NCBI GenBank assembly: GCA_031553535.1
Contig: JAVBLM010000015.1
Span: 62,001-126,000 of the forward strand
From: JAIROC01 sp031553535
GTDB taxonomy: Bacteria > Bacteroidota > Bacteroidia > Bacteroidales > WCHB1-69
DNA: 64,000 bases
Direction of reading: 5' to 3'
The notes under the pieces were generated by a model. It was not told where the DNA came from. It ran no database searches and saw only the letters and a list, made by a program, of their open reading frames with translations. This document shows positions 23,477 through 30,401 of the stretch, in pieces; position 1 is the first letter of the stretch, and each line of letters starts with the position of its first letter. The position numbers and the translations under genes are program-made.

Positions 23477-23748
23477 ATATGAAATTTGGAGATGCTATTG
23501 AAGCATTAAAAGAAGGTAAAAAAGTAGCCCGTCAAGGGTGGAATGGAAAAGGAATGTTCCTTTATTTGACAAATGGAAGTAATATTAGTCAGGCACGTGA
23601 CAATGCATTGGATACTATTATCAAAAAAAACGGATCCGCAACAATTAACCCACATATTGATATGAAAGCTGCCGATGACACTTTTGTTATCGGCTGGTTA
23701 GCCTCTCAAACAGATATGCTTTCAGAAGATTGGATTATTATTGATTAA
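23473..23748 (+). CDS. DUF2829 protein, Tad2-like anti-Thoeris candidate
   Basis: The 91-residue sequence starts MNMKFGDAIEALKEGKKVARQGWNGKGMFLYL, which is the DUF2829 signature (FGxAIxxLKxGxxVxRxGWNGKGM), and continues with NPHIDMKAADDTFVIGWLASQTDMLSEDWIIID, the family's C-terminal W.xSxTDMLxxDW motif. Phage Tad2 proteins of this family bind the cyclic ADP-ribose signal made by Thoeris defence and so block it. Length and both motifs are complete. Family membership is strong; sponge activity is inferred from the family, where not every member has been tested. It overlaps the previous gene by 4 bp. Confidence 0.85.
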   Translation: MNMKFGDAIEALKEGKKVARQGWNGKGMFLYLTNGSNISQARDNALDTIIKKNGSATINPHIDMKAADDTFVIGWLASQTDMLSEDWIIID

Positions 23749-23762
23749 TTAAAATATAAAAA

Positions 23763-24200
23763 ATGGAAGAAAATTTAATTACTACTACACCAACTATTTC
23801 ACTTTTAGGCAAAGAGTTTCCCCAGAAATATATTATTATTGGCGGTGTTGTACTTGCTATTTTGGTTATTTTGACAATAGCCTATTTTTCCAATAAAAAA
23901 CAAACAAAAGTAAACCACGCAAAGCCATCTAAACAGGATCAGGAAGTTGAAGAAATAGAGGACATAGAACATGAAGAAATAGAAAGTAAACCAGATTCGG
24001 TACATGATAAAACACATTCACCAACTTTTTTTATGTTGGAAAAGAAAAAGAAATCCGATAGTATAAGTTTCATAGAAGTTTATAATGCTTATGATGATGG
24101 ATATATAACCAGGGAGGAGACTGCCGAATTAATGGGTTATTCCATGCGTACATTAGCCCGTAGAATTAAAGAACTTAAAGACAATGCAGGAAGTAATTAA
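23763..24200 (+). CDS. Membrane protein with cytoplasmic HTH-like tail (145 aa)
   Basis: A single hydrophobic segment (YIIIGGVVLAILVILTIAYF, about residues 23-42) is followed by a very acidic linker (DQEVEEIEDIEHEEIESK). The C-terminus FIEVYNAYDDGYITREETAELMGYSMRTLARRIKELK looks like a helix-turn-helix. A membrane-bound DNA-binding protein could link genome and membrane during assembly; this is inference. Its end overlaps the next gene. Confidence 0.55.
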   Translation: MEENLITTTPTISLLGKEFPQKYIIIGGVVLAILVILTIAYFSNKKQTKVNHAKPSKQDQEVEEIEDIEHEEIESKPDSVHDKTHSPTFFMLEKKKKSDSISFIEVYNAYDDGYITREETAELMGYSMRTLARRIKELKDNAGSN

Positions 24201-24378
24201 ATCCATGAACAAAGAGCAAATTGCCTTAATGTTTGGTTGGAGCGTTCAGACGCTTGTCAAATGGATGAGGCTGGATTGCGATCTGCAAAAAATAGTAATT
24301 AAAAAAAACACAGGAACTTATTTGTATACCGAAGCCGAAATTCAATTGATAATAAAGAAATACAAAGAAGGAAGATAG
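24184..24378 (+). CDS. Small HTH protein (64 aa)
   Basis: The product reads MQEVIKSMNKEQIALMFGWSVQTLVKWMR, a good helix-turn-helix, then TYLYTEAEIQLIIKKYKEG as in MerR/excisionase-like winged domains. It overlaps the preceding gene by 17 bp and is followed by a terminator, so it closes this transcription unit. It could be a late regulator or an excisionase. Confidence 0.6.
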   Translation: MQEVIKSMNKEQIALMFGWSVQTLVKWMRLDCDLQKIVIKKNTGTYLYTEAEIQLIIKKYKEGR

Positions 24379-24396
24379 TTTTTTCATATATGCAAG

Positions 24397-24427
24397 AAAA
24401 AGCCGTTCATCCGAACGGCTTTTTTTG
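24397..24427 (+). terminator. Strong intrinsic terminator
   Basis: AGCCGTTC (24401-24408) pairs with GAACGGCT (24413-24420) around ATCC, flanked by AAAA and a run of seven T. It separates the ATPase/Tad2 unit from the structural genes. Confidence 0.85.
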
Positions 24428-24530
24428 CTTATTTGTGTACAAGTGTATATATTTGTTGATACATGTGTATGTGTTTGTATATATTTGTATGTGTGTGGAT
24501 TATGATGTAAAAAGCCTCTGTTTTTAGCTG

Positions 24531-24538
24531 TACATTTG
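24531..24538 (+). promoter_or_regulatory. Late promoter box TACATTTG
   Basis: TACATTTG fits the -7 consensus and stands only 4 bp before the ATG at 24543. Transcription would begin at or next to the start codon, suggesting a leaderless mRNA for the structural operon. The preceding terminator makes a new promoter necessary here. Confidence 0.5.
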
Positions 24539-24542
24539 CAGC

Positions 24543-24968
24543 ATGGCTAAAAAGAAAAATAAAACCACAATTGTATTGATTATTGTTGCCTTGCTCATTA
24601 CAGCGGGTACAATTGCAATTTTAGTCTATAACCGCAGAAAGAAAAACAAAACGGAATCCATCACACAGGCAGTTGTTTCCGGTGTTTCTTCTACCGTTAC
24701 TTCCGGATATGTAAAAGAATCATTCCCATTAAAACAAGGCATGTATGGTGAAAATGTACGTGTGTTACAAGCCGGTTTAATTATACAAGGTTATTCCTGC
24801 GGATCTACCGGCAGTGATGGCAAATTCGGGAAAAATACAATGAGTGCTGTTCGTGCTGCATTCAAGAATCCAAGCAAAACGGAAGTTACCCAAGCAGAAT
24901 GGAAGCCTTATTATACAATATATTCTGTAGAAAATAATTTACCACAAACAAGCAGTAACCATGCCTAA
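24543..24968 (+). CDS. Membrane-anchored peptidoglycan-binding protein
   Basis: Residues 9-28 (TIVLIIVALLITAGTIAILVY) form a membrane span after a lysine-rich start. A PG_binding_1-like domain follows: FPLKQGMYGENVRVLQAGLIIQGYSC, then DGKFGKNTMSAVRAAF. Such domains bind the peptide or glycan of the cell wall; in a tailless phage the protein may sit at the vertex or membrane and position the entry machinery. Its stop overlaps the next start by 8 bp. Confidence 0.75.
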   Translation: MAKKKNKTTIVLIIVALLITAGTIAILVYNRRKKNKTESITQAVVSGVSSTVTSGYVKESFPLKQGMYGENVRVLQAGLIIQGYSCGSTGSDGKFGKNTMSAVRAAFKNPSKTEVTQAEWKPYYTIYSVENNLPQTSSNHA

Positions 24969-25407
24969 AAATAAAGAAATATTTACTTATTTGGGCAAAA
25001 CGCCAAAAGATAAGATCGTTAATGTGATCTTAATTATGGTTATTGTAGTTTTAATTGGTTTTGCTATCTGGTATGCTTACAAGAAGTTAAAAAACATTTT
25101 CACGGATGCTAATAAGGATTTAAAAGAAGAAATTAGTTCCGGCGGGAAACTCTCTTTTAGTGGTTCTGAATATAGCAACATGGCAGATAGCCTGCATGGA
25201 GCAATGAAGGGACTGGGAACGAATACCGACACGGTTTATTCTGTCTTTTACAAACTGAACACAAAGGCAGATGTATTGCAGCTTATTGTTTCCTTTGGGG
25301 TTAGAGGCGGGGAAAACCTATCTCAATGGATGAATGGGGAATATAAAATAAAAGTCAGTACAATAAACAGTATTTTAGCATCAAAGGGTATTGATTACAC
25401 TTTTTAA
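24961..25407 (+). CDS. Membrane protein with annexin-like repeat
   Basis: A membrane span (IVNVILIMVIVVLIGFAIWYAY, about 19-40) is followed by a region that reads like one annexin repeat: DSLHGAMKGLGTNTDTVYSVFYKL, then KADVLQLIVSFGVRGGENLSQWMNGEY. The GLGTxxDxV and later basic/aromatic pattern is characteristic, though the usual calcium-binding acidic residue is not obvious. In phages the role is unknown; membrane or wall attachment is plausible. It overlaps the preceding gene by 8 bp. Confidence 0.6.
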   Translation: MPKNKEIFTYLGKTPKDKIVNVILIMVIVVLIGFAIWYAYKKLKNIFTDANKDLKEEISSGGKLSFSGSEYSNMADSLHGAMKGLGTNTDTVYSVFYKLNTKADVLQLIVSFGVRGGENLSQWMNGEYKIKVSTINSILASKGIDYTF

Positions 25408-25418
25408 ATAATAAAATT

Positions 25419-25517
25419 ATGGCAACAAAACGCAGAACGACAAAAAGAAAAACAACAACAAAGCGTAAAACAACTAAACGTAAAACCACACGTAGAAAAA
25501 CAACAAAACGTAGATAA
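25419..25517 (+). CDS. Protamine-like basic peptide (32 aa)
   Basis: The peptide starts MATKRRTTKRKTTTKRK and consists only of K, R and T after the first two residues, in repeats of KRKTT type. It has no acidic or hydrophobic residue. Placed 12 bp after the annexin-like gene and ahead of the coat-protein candidate, it is probably a virion DNA-condensing protein, as small basic proteins are in some tailless and membrane-containing viruses. The start is the only ATG. Confidence 0.75.
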   Translation: MATKRRTTKRKTTTKRKTTKRKTTRRKTTKRR

Positions 25518-25549
25518 TTAAACTATTAATAATTTAAAAATTTTAAAAA

Positions 25550-25669
25550 ATGGGAATTAAAAACATCGTAACGAGACACGCATGGTGGCTGATACTTATC
25601 GCCGTAATCGGGGTTGGATTTTTAGGGTACAAATACTATCAGGAAAACAAAGAAACTCCAACGGCTTAA
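25550..25669 (+). CDS. Small single-span membrane protein (39 aa)
   Basis: The sequence is MGIKNIVTRHAWWLILIAVIGVGFLG and then YKYYQENKETPTA: a basic start, one membrane span and a polar tail. It lies 8 bp before the coat-protein candidate and has an AT-rich leader. It fits a minor virion membrane protein; no family is recognised. Confidence 0.65.
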   Translation: MGIKNIVTRHAWWLILIAVIGVGFLGYKYYQENKETPTA

Positions 25670-25676
25670 TTAGCAG

Positions 25677-26303
25677 ATGAAAAAAAGAATTTTAAACAAT
25701 GCAAATAAAGTATTAACAAATAATTTCACAGGTAAAATGAGTATAATTCAAAACGTGGGAATAGCCACGCAAAATAAATTCAGGGGAAATATCCAAAACA
25801 CACATGCAACATCCGCTGCAACCGTGGCTTTATTGCCCGGACACTATCCTACTGCGGGTGTATCAGGTACGACTATCCACTATCATGACAAATCGGAGCT
25901 GACAAAAGCCGGTATTGTAGTAGATGCAATATGGGATGACGCAACGGTTTCGTTCGCAAGTGACACCGGTAATATCGTTATGTCTCCAGCCGATCCTACA
26001 TTTACGATTCGTTCGTTCCGTAAGTATATCGAACTTAATCCGATGATCGTAACTTCTATGACCATTCACGCGAACGATGTGGATGCTTATGGCGGGAACT
26101 TGAAACTGAAAAAAACCAATCCGTTTAATGTTCCGGCAGAAATTCCGGTAGAATTGGATAAATTCTTCTCCACCGAGCAATATCAAGATAATAAGATTGA
26201 CATTGATTTTTCAGGGGATGAAGTAGAAATATCCGATGACGTATTGATGTTATTGGTTGTTCCGGCAGCCTGCACCGTTGGTGTAACAATGCGTTTTGCA
26301 TAA
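25677..26303 (+). CDS. Candidate major coat protein
   Basis: A 208-residue, beta-rich protein without membrane span: ATVALLPGHYPTAGVSGTTIHYHDKSEL, TVSFASDTGNIVMSPADPTFTIRSF, MIVTSMTIHANDVDAYGGNLKLK, and DDVLMLLVVPAACTVGVTMRF. Alternating strands of this kind and the length would suit a single jelly-roll capsid protein. It lies downstream of the ATPase, in the middle of the membrane-protein block, and is followed at once by a strong terminator, which would cap a very abundant message. The codon use is richer in G and C than its neighbours. The capsid assignment is an inference from context, not recognised homology. Confidence 0.5.
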   Translation: MKKRILNNANKVLTNNFTGKMSIIQNVGIATQNKFRGNIQNTHATSAATVALLPGHYPTAGVSGTTIHYHDKSELTKAGIVVDAIWDDATVSFASDTGNIVMSPADPTFTIRSFRKYIELNPMIVTSMTIHANDVDAYGGNLKLKKTNPFNVPAEIPVELDKFFSTEQYQDNKIDIDFSGDEVEISDDVLMLLVVPAACTVGVTMRFA

Positions 26304-26329
26304 CTGAATTAAAAATCAATAAATTTAAG

Positions 26330-26366
26330 GGCATGGCATCCATTATAATCGTGCCATGCCTTTTTT
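26330..26366 (+). terminator. Terminator after the coat-protein candidate
   Basis: GGCATGGCA (26330-26338) pairs with TGCCATGCC (26352-26360) and is followed by six T. It lies 27 bp after the stop and within an otherwise continuous operon, so it probably lowers transcription of downstream genes relative to the coat gene. Confidence 0.85.
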
Positions 26367-26388
26367 AATTTAACAGAAAGGAATTTTC

Positions 26389-26730
26389 ATGAAACAAAAA
26401 ACACAACGATATCCGGGGCCTTATTATAATGCAACCGGCAAAAGAAATAACTATATTGGTGAAGACGGGGTAGAATATCCTGGCCCGGAACCTGCAAAAT
26501 CCGGATCGAATAGTAATTTTTGGTCAAACTTTTCGAATGTAACAAATTCATTAGGTAGTTTATTCGGAAATGTTGCCGGTGGCTTATCTTCCATCATTGG
26601 AGCCAAAAACACAACGGTAAACTATACAACCGATCCAAACCAAGCTAATCGCACCGGTTTGTATGTCGGTATTGGATTGGTGTTGTTGGTTCTTGTGTTG
26701 GTGTTTGCCTTTGCTTTTAATAAGAGGTAA
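26389..26730 (+). CDS. Tail-anchored membrane protein (113 aa)
   Basis: The N-terminus MKQKTQRYPGPYYNATGKRNNYIGED shares its lysine start and RNNYIG motif with later genes of the block. The middle is rich in N, S and G, and a hydrophobic segment (GLYVGIGLVLLVLVLVFAFAF) ends the protein with NKR. With no N-terminal signal, it should insert by its C-terminal anchor. It is probably a virion membrane protein. Confidence 0.65.
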   Translation: MKQKTQRYPGPYYNATGKRNNYIGEDGVEYPGPEPAKSGSNSNFWSNFSNVTNSLGSLFGNVAGGLSSIIGAKNTTVNYTTDPNQANRTGLYVGIGLVLLVLVLVFAFAFNKR

Positions 26731-26732
26731 TA

Positions 26733-27359
26733 ATGTCAAAAATAGTTTGGGAAAATAGTATCACGATGGGAGATAATCCGGCATCTGTCGAAATGGATAC
26801 CGGTACCATTCTTCTCAACAAGGATGTTTTCCCTAATTATTCAAAATTCACTCAAAAATTCATATTAGAGCATGAAAAAGGGCATTACAATATCCCGACA
26901 GATTCGGAGGAGGAGGCAGATGCCTATGCGCTCAATAAATTGTATAAAACAACTGGTAAGAGCCTGAAAAAAACCATCAAAGCGATAACAGACTTTTTAG
27001 ATGATGAAAACCCCAGGGTTGCAGAATTATATAAAAAGGCTTTAATTATAGATTATAAGCAAAATGGAAATAAGAGGGCTGAAGCCGAATATAAAAATTT
27101 AACAGGAGGTCAAGAAATGAAACAAAAAATAACAGGAATGTACAGCCCATTTGTAACTATAAACAATGCAAAAGGACGTAAACGAAGAAAAGCTGAAGGC
27201 GGGGAAGATATTATTATTGATGAGAATGGAGTTCCCATCGTTGAAGAAAATATTGTCAATATCCCAAAAAGGAAAAGGTATAATATTATAGGATTTGAAA
27301 TGTCCATGTTCGAAATATTATTCCTTGTTTTTATCCTTGTTTTTATTGTAAAAAAATAA
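26733..27359 (+). CDS. Zincin-like metallopeptidase fused to a tail-anchored domain
   Basis: Residues 44-52 (ILEHEKGHYN) contain HExxH, and EEEADAYALN 10 residues later offers the third ligand as in gluzincin-type or ImmA-like peptidases. From residue 129 a second part begins with MKQKITGMYSPFV, exactly like the starts of neighbouring tail-anchored proteins, preceded in the DNA by AGGAGG. It ends with a membrane segment (FEMSMFEILFLVFILVFIVKK). The second part may also be made on its own from the ATG at 27117. The peptidase could process virion proteins or open the host wall; the substrate is unknown. Confidence 0.6.
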   Translation: MSKIVWENSITMGDNPASVEMDTGTILLNKDVFPNYSKFTQKFILEHEKGHYNIPTDSEEEADAYALNKLYKTTGKSLKKTIKAITDFLDDENPRVAELYKKALIIDYKQNGNKRAEAEYKNLTGGQEMKQKITGMYSPFVTINNAKGRKRRKAEGGEDIIIDENGVPIVEENIVNIPKRKRYNIIGFEMSMFEILFLVFILVFIVKK

Positions 27360-27362
27360 AAC

Positions 27363-28112
27363 ATGAAACAAAAAACATTCGTCAAGAGATTACATGCTTT
27401 GGGTTTCCGAAATGTAAATGGAATATTTTCCAAATATAATAATCCAATAAGAATACAGGTTCTCGGAAACAAAGCAAAGATTTGGAATGCGAATAAACAT
27501 TTTAACGGTAGAAATACGGCACGCTTAGTCGATTTTTCTACTATATTATCGTTTAATAGCAATTCTCCAACGTCTGCCCCTGCTAGCGGGAATGCGGATC
27601 TATTTCCTACAGGATATGGAGATATAGCCAGCAATGCTGACGAAATAATCCCTACAGGGGGTAATTCGCCTTCGCCAGGAGAGCCAACCGTTTCTCGGCC
27701 ATTGTTAACAGAGCCTTTTTTAAGAAGTCTTGAAACGTTGTCGGAAACAGAACGGATAATAGAACTTAAAAAAGTTCATGGAACGCAAATTTTATCATTA
27801 CTCAGGCGATTGTCTGAAAGTGACCGCAGGATATTGCTTAATATGTTATCGGAAGATGTGATTCTAAAATATAGTAATGAATTATCCGGAGATGACCTGC
27901 AAGCGTTTCTTGATATGTTGAACGGGAACGGTTCCGGCACCGGTAGCGGTTCAGGCAATGGCTCGGGTAGTGGTTCAGGTTCAGGCAGTGGTTCGGGAGG
28001 CGGTGCTTCATCATCTGCTAAAAAAATGGTAGAAGAATCAACAAATTTCATTAAAAAGTACTGGTGGGCAGTTGCCATTGTGCTATTTATCATAATTACA
28101 AACAAAGATTAA
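27363..28112 (+). CDS. Tail-anchored protein with Gly-Ser linker (249 aa)
   Basis: The start MKQKTFVKRLHALGFRNVNG is followed by a polar region, a helical domain (LTEPFLRSLETLSETERIIELKKVHGTQILSLLRRLSESDRRILLNML), then about 25 residues of alternating Gly and Ser, and finally a membrane anchor (YWWAVAIVLFIIITNKD). The helical part with SETERI and SESDRR repeats is reminiscent of a pair of short helical repeats. The flexible linker would let the domain project from the membrane. No family is recognised. Confidence 0.65.
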   Translation: MKQKTFVKRLHALGFRNVNGIFSKYNNPIRIQVLGNKAKIWNANKHFNGRNTARLVDFSTILSFNSNSPTSAPASGNADLFPTGYGDIASNADEIIPTGGNSPSPGEPTVSRPLLTEPFLRSLETLSETERIIELKKVHGTQILSLLRRLSESDRRILLNMLSEDVILKYSNELSGDDLQAFLDMLNGNGSGTGSGSGNGSGSGSGSGSGSGGGASSSAKKMVEESTNFIKKYWWAVAIVLFIIITNKD

Positions 28113-28115
28113 GCA

Positions 28116-28670
28116 ATGAAAACAAAAATAAACAATAGCAACAATCCATTTATGATAGGACGAAAACGATATGCTACCGGGAGTTTAAAAGGTGCTTGGC
28201 AAATATACAATACTAGTACTGGTTATGAATTTCCCGGAGTAGATGGCCCTATCTATTTTATAAAAACAAACGAATTGAATAATACGGTTTGGATTGAGAT
28301 AATTACAAAGGGTTCTATTGAACTTAAAAAATATTCGCATAGTGATTTTGGCACCGGTTATATTATTCCGAAAGAGTTTAAAGATAAATATGTTCAATTG
28401 TATCGGGAAAAACCTGAAAGTTCTACTACTGCGATGACCAAAACGGGTGATAGTGTTATTTTGACTTATACTACAGGAAGTGATTCCGGAAGTGTTAGTA
28501 CAAATACCAGCATTTTTACAACTCCGTTGACTACTACGGGTATTGTTGATAATCCCCTTGACGCTGATACCGACAATACAGATACTGAAGAAACCAATTA
28601 TACAAAATGGTTAGTAATCGGTGTTGCAGTTTTGTTTCTTTTGCTTATCATTAAAAAACGTAAAAAATGA
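28116..28670 (+). CDS. Tail-anchored membrane protein (184 aa)
   Basis: The N-terminus MKTKINNSNNPFMIGRKRYATGSLKG closely matches that of the next gene. A compact beta-rich domain (GAWQIYNTSTGYEFPGVDGPIYFIK, NNTVWIEIITKGSIELKKY) is followed by a threonine/serine-rich stalk and an anchor (WLVIGVAVLFLLLIIKKRKK). Its end overlaps the next gene by 4 bp. It is probably a virion membrane protein with an exposed domain. Confidence 0.65.
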   Translation: MKTKINNSNNPFMIGRKRYATGSLKGAWQIYNTSTGYEFPGVDGPIYFIKTNELNNTVWIEIITKGSIELKKYSHSDFGTGYIIPKEFKDKYVQLYREKPESSTTAMTKTGDSVILTYTTGSDSGSVSTNTSIFTTPLTTTGIVDNPLDADTDNTDTEETNYTKWLVIGVAVLFLLLIIKKRKK

Positions 28671-29239
28671 AAACAAAAATAAATAGCAGCAAAAATATAT
28701 TTATTCGGAAAAATAATTACATTGGTAGCTTATCAAACGCACAAGCTATGCAATTTGGTGAACTCGTTTCTCAAGTTTCAAAAGGAACTCTAAAAGATAC
28801 GGTTAGAATTTATCCGAGAGACGGGAAAGACGGGAAAGGTGAAGTTCAGGCATTGGTTAAATATTTCGGTACAAAATACCCTTTTTCTAAAATAGGATGG
28901 GAACTTTCCGGTAAATATGTCCGCTACGTATTAAAGGATAAAGCCAAACGGGATTCTGCCTTAAATGCCATGCAATTGGCACTTAACTACTATAACACAA
29001 ACAGGATCAAGGCAGATGATACAGGTTATAACCCATTGGATGAACTAAATAAAAGTTCAGGTTCCGGCACCGGTAGTGGTTCTAATTCGGGATCAGGTAG
29101 CGATTCGGGCAATAGTGGTGTTTCCGGCTCTGATGATGCAAGTGAAGAAAATTCCATTGTTTCATTTATAAAGAAACCGGTTAATATTGTTCTTATTGTT
29201 GCGCTTGTTGTTGGTGTCTTCTTTTTATTTAAAAAATAA
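28667..29239 (+). CDS. Tail-anchored protein with Gly-Ser linker (190 aa)
   Basis: It begins MKTKINSSKNIFIRKNNYIGSLS and has a mixed domain (VRIYPRDGKDGKGEVQALVKYFGTKY, GKYVRYVLKDKAKRDSALNAMQLAL). A Gly/Ser/Asp-rich stretch of about 35 residues leads to the anchor VNIVLIVALVVGVFFLFKK. A short stretch of its linker DNA (GGTTCCGGCACCGGTAG) is identical to the linker of the gene at 27363, which suggests exchange or recent duplication between the two. Confidence 0.65.
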   Translation: MKTKINSSKNIFIRKNNYIGSLSNAQAMQFGELVSQVSKGTLKDTVRIYPRDGKDGKGEVQALVKYFGTKYPFSKIGWELSGKYVRYVLKDKAKRDSALNAMQLALNYYNTNRIKADDTGYNPLDELNKSSGSGTGSGSNSGSGSDSGNSGVSGSDDASEENSIVSFIKKPVNIVLIVALVVGVFFLFKK

Positions 29240-29250
29240 CTCCAAAAACT

Positions 29251-29646
29251 ATGAAATATAAAAAAAATACAAGCAAAAATGTGTTTTCCAATAGAAACGA
29301 TGCCGTTAAAGGCACATATAAATATTGGAAAGAAACACTAGAGAATGATGTTTACAATTTGGGTATGTCTTTGGCCCAAGTAAGGGAAAAATATAATTAC
29401 GGAAAATATAAACCTTATTGGTTATCTACTAATTATTGGAAAAAACGTTTTGACGCCGGTTATGATTACTGGGAACAGAAACGGAAAGCTGATAAAGATG
29501 CCGGTACGTATTCCGGAACTTATAAAACAAATGAATCCCAATATCAAACGGCAAGTAGCACAACAACCTATTTAATTTATGGGTTAATTGCGGTTTTGGC
29601 AATATTCATCATTTGGGGCCTTATTAAGAAATTCCGTAAAAAATAA
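29251..29646 (+). CDS. Tail-anchored protein, VYxxGxSxxxVR family member 1
   Basis: The 131-residue product starts MKYKKNTSKNVFSNRNDAVKG and carries DVYNLGMSLAQVREKY, which aligns with PVYLSGKSFEQVKNSL and PVYIQGLSFEAVKLEY in the next two genes. It is rich in tyrosine and tryptophan and ends with an anchor (LIYGLIAVLAIFIIWGLIKKFRKK). It is probably a divergent paralogue of its neighbours. Confidence 0.6.
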   Translation: MKYKKNTSKNVFSNRNDAVKGTYKYWKETLENDVYNLGMSLAQVREKYNYGKYKPYWLSTNYWKKRFDAGYDYWEQKRKADKDAGTYSGTYKTNESQYQTASSTTTYLIYGLIAVLAIFIIWGLIKKFRKK

Positions 29647-29649
29647 TAG

Positions 29650-30042
29650 ATGAATAGGGCAGTATCTAAACGCAATCACGCATCGGGAGGAATTGCTAAT
29701 TCCGTTATGGGATTAATAAGTTCCGTTATTTCCGGGATCGTAAATATTACACCGGTTGCGGTTTTAAAAAGAGAAAACACAAAAAATGCCTTACAAAATC
29801 TATTATACTCCCCTGTTTATTTATCCGGTAAATCCTTTGAACAGGTAAAAAATTCATTATATGCGACCTATCAAAAAAATCCGGCTTTATTTCGTCAATA
29901 TTATGATGAATTATGGGCAACAAGGCAGGCACATTTGGAACAGGGAATACATCCCAGTCAAGGCATTAAAACAAAGGAAATTGTTTTGATTGTCTTTGTT
30001 ATTCTTTTAGTGATTGTAATGTTTTATGTTTGGAAGAAATGA
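29650..30042 (+). CDS. Tail-anchored protein, VYxxGxSxxxVK family member 2
   Basis: After MNRAVSKRNHASGG and a moderately hydrophobic stretch (VMGLISSVISGIVNI), residues 38-100 contain LQNLLYSPVYLSGKSFEQVKNSLYATYQKNPALFRQYYDELW. A C-terminal anchor (EIVLIVFVILLVIVMFYVWKK) ends the protein. Its stop overlaps the next start as ATGA, so the pair is translationally coupled. Confidence 0.65.
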   Translation: MNRAVSKRNHASGGIANSVMGLISSVISGIVNITPVAVLKRENTKNALQNLLYSPVYLSGKSFEQVKNSLYATYQKNPALFRQYYDELWATRQAHLEQGIHPSQGIKTKEIVLIVFVILLVIVMFYVWKK

Positions 30043-30401
30043 TTACAGCAATAGTTTTAGCAGCCATAGCAACCGCCTTTACAATTGTTTCTTATGCCAC
30101 ACCGAAAGGGATAGAAAACAGGGAAAGTAAGAAGGATTATTTAAAAACCCTTTTATATAATCCGGTTTACATTCAAGGTTTATCATTTGAGGCTGTAAAA
30201 CTGGAATATTTAAGTGATTATCGTAAAAACCCAAAGTTATTTGAACAATACTACAATGAATATTATGTTTTGAGAACATCCGATTTGGCAAATGATGTTC
30301 ATCCCATGACATTTAAAAAAAACGAATCTTTATATCAGCAATACATTGCTTTGGCAATCATTGTTGTATTATTATTAATCATCAATCAAATTTATAAATA
30401 A
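30039..30401 (+). CDS. Membrane protein, VYxxGxSxxxVK family member 3
   Basis: The ATG at 30039 overlaps the upstream stop by 4 bp and is preferred over an in-frame ATG at 30030. The N-terminus is hydrophobic (ITAIVLAAIATAFTIVSYA). The domain LKTLLYNPVYIQGLSFEAVKLEYLSDYRKNPKLFEQYYNEYY aligns almost residue for residue with the previous protein, and a C-terminal anchor follows (IALAIIVVLLLIINQIYK). A tandem duplication is clear. Confidence 0.65.
   Translation: MITAIVLAAIATAFTIVSYATPKGIENRESKKDYLKTLLYNPVYIQGLSFEAVKLEYLSDYRKNPKLFEQYYNEYYVLRTSDLANDVHPMTFKKNESLYQQYIALAIIVVLLLIINQIYK

Noticed and set aside
27776..28105. Minus-strand proline/glutamate-rich ORF
   Set aside because: It is the antisense of the Gly-Ser linker in the gene at 27363-28112.
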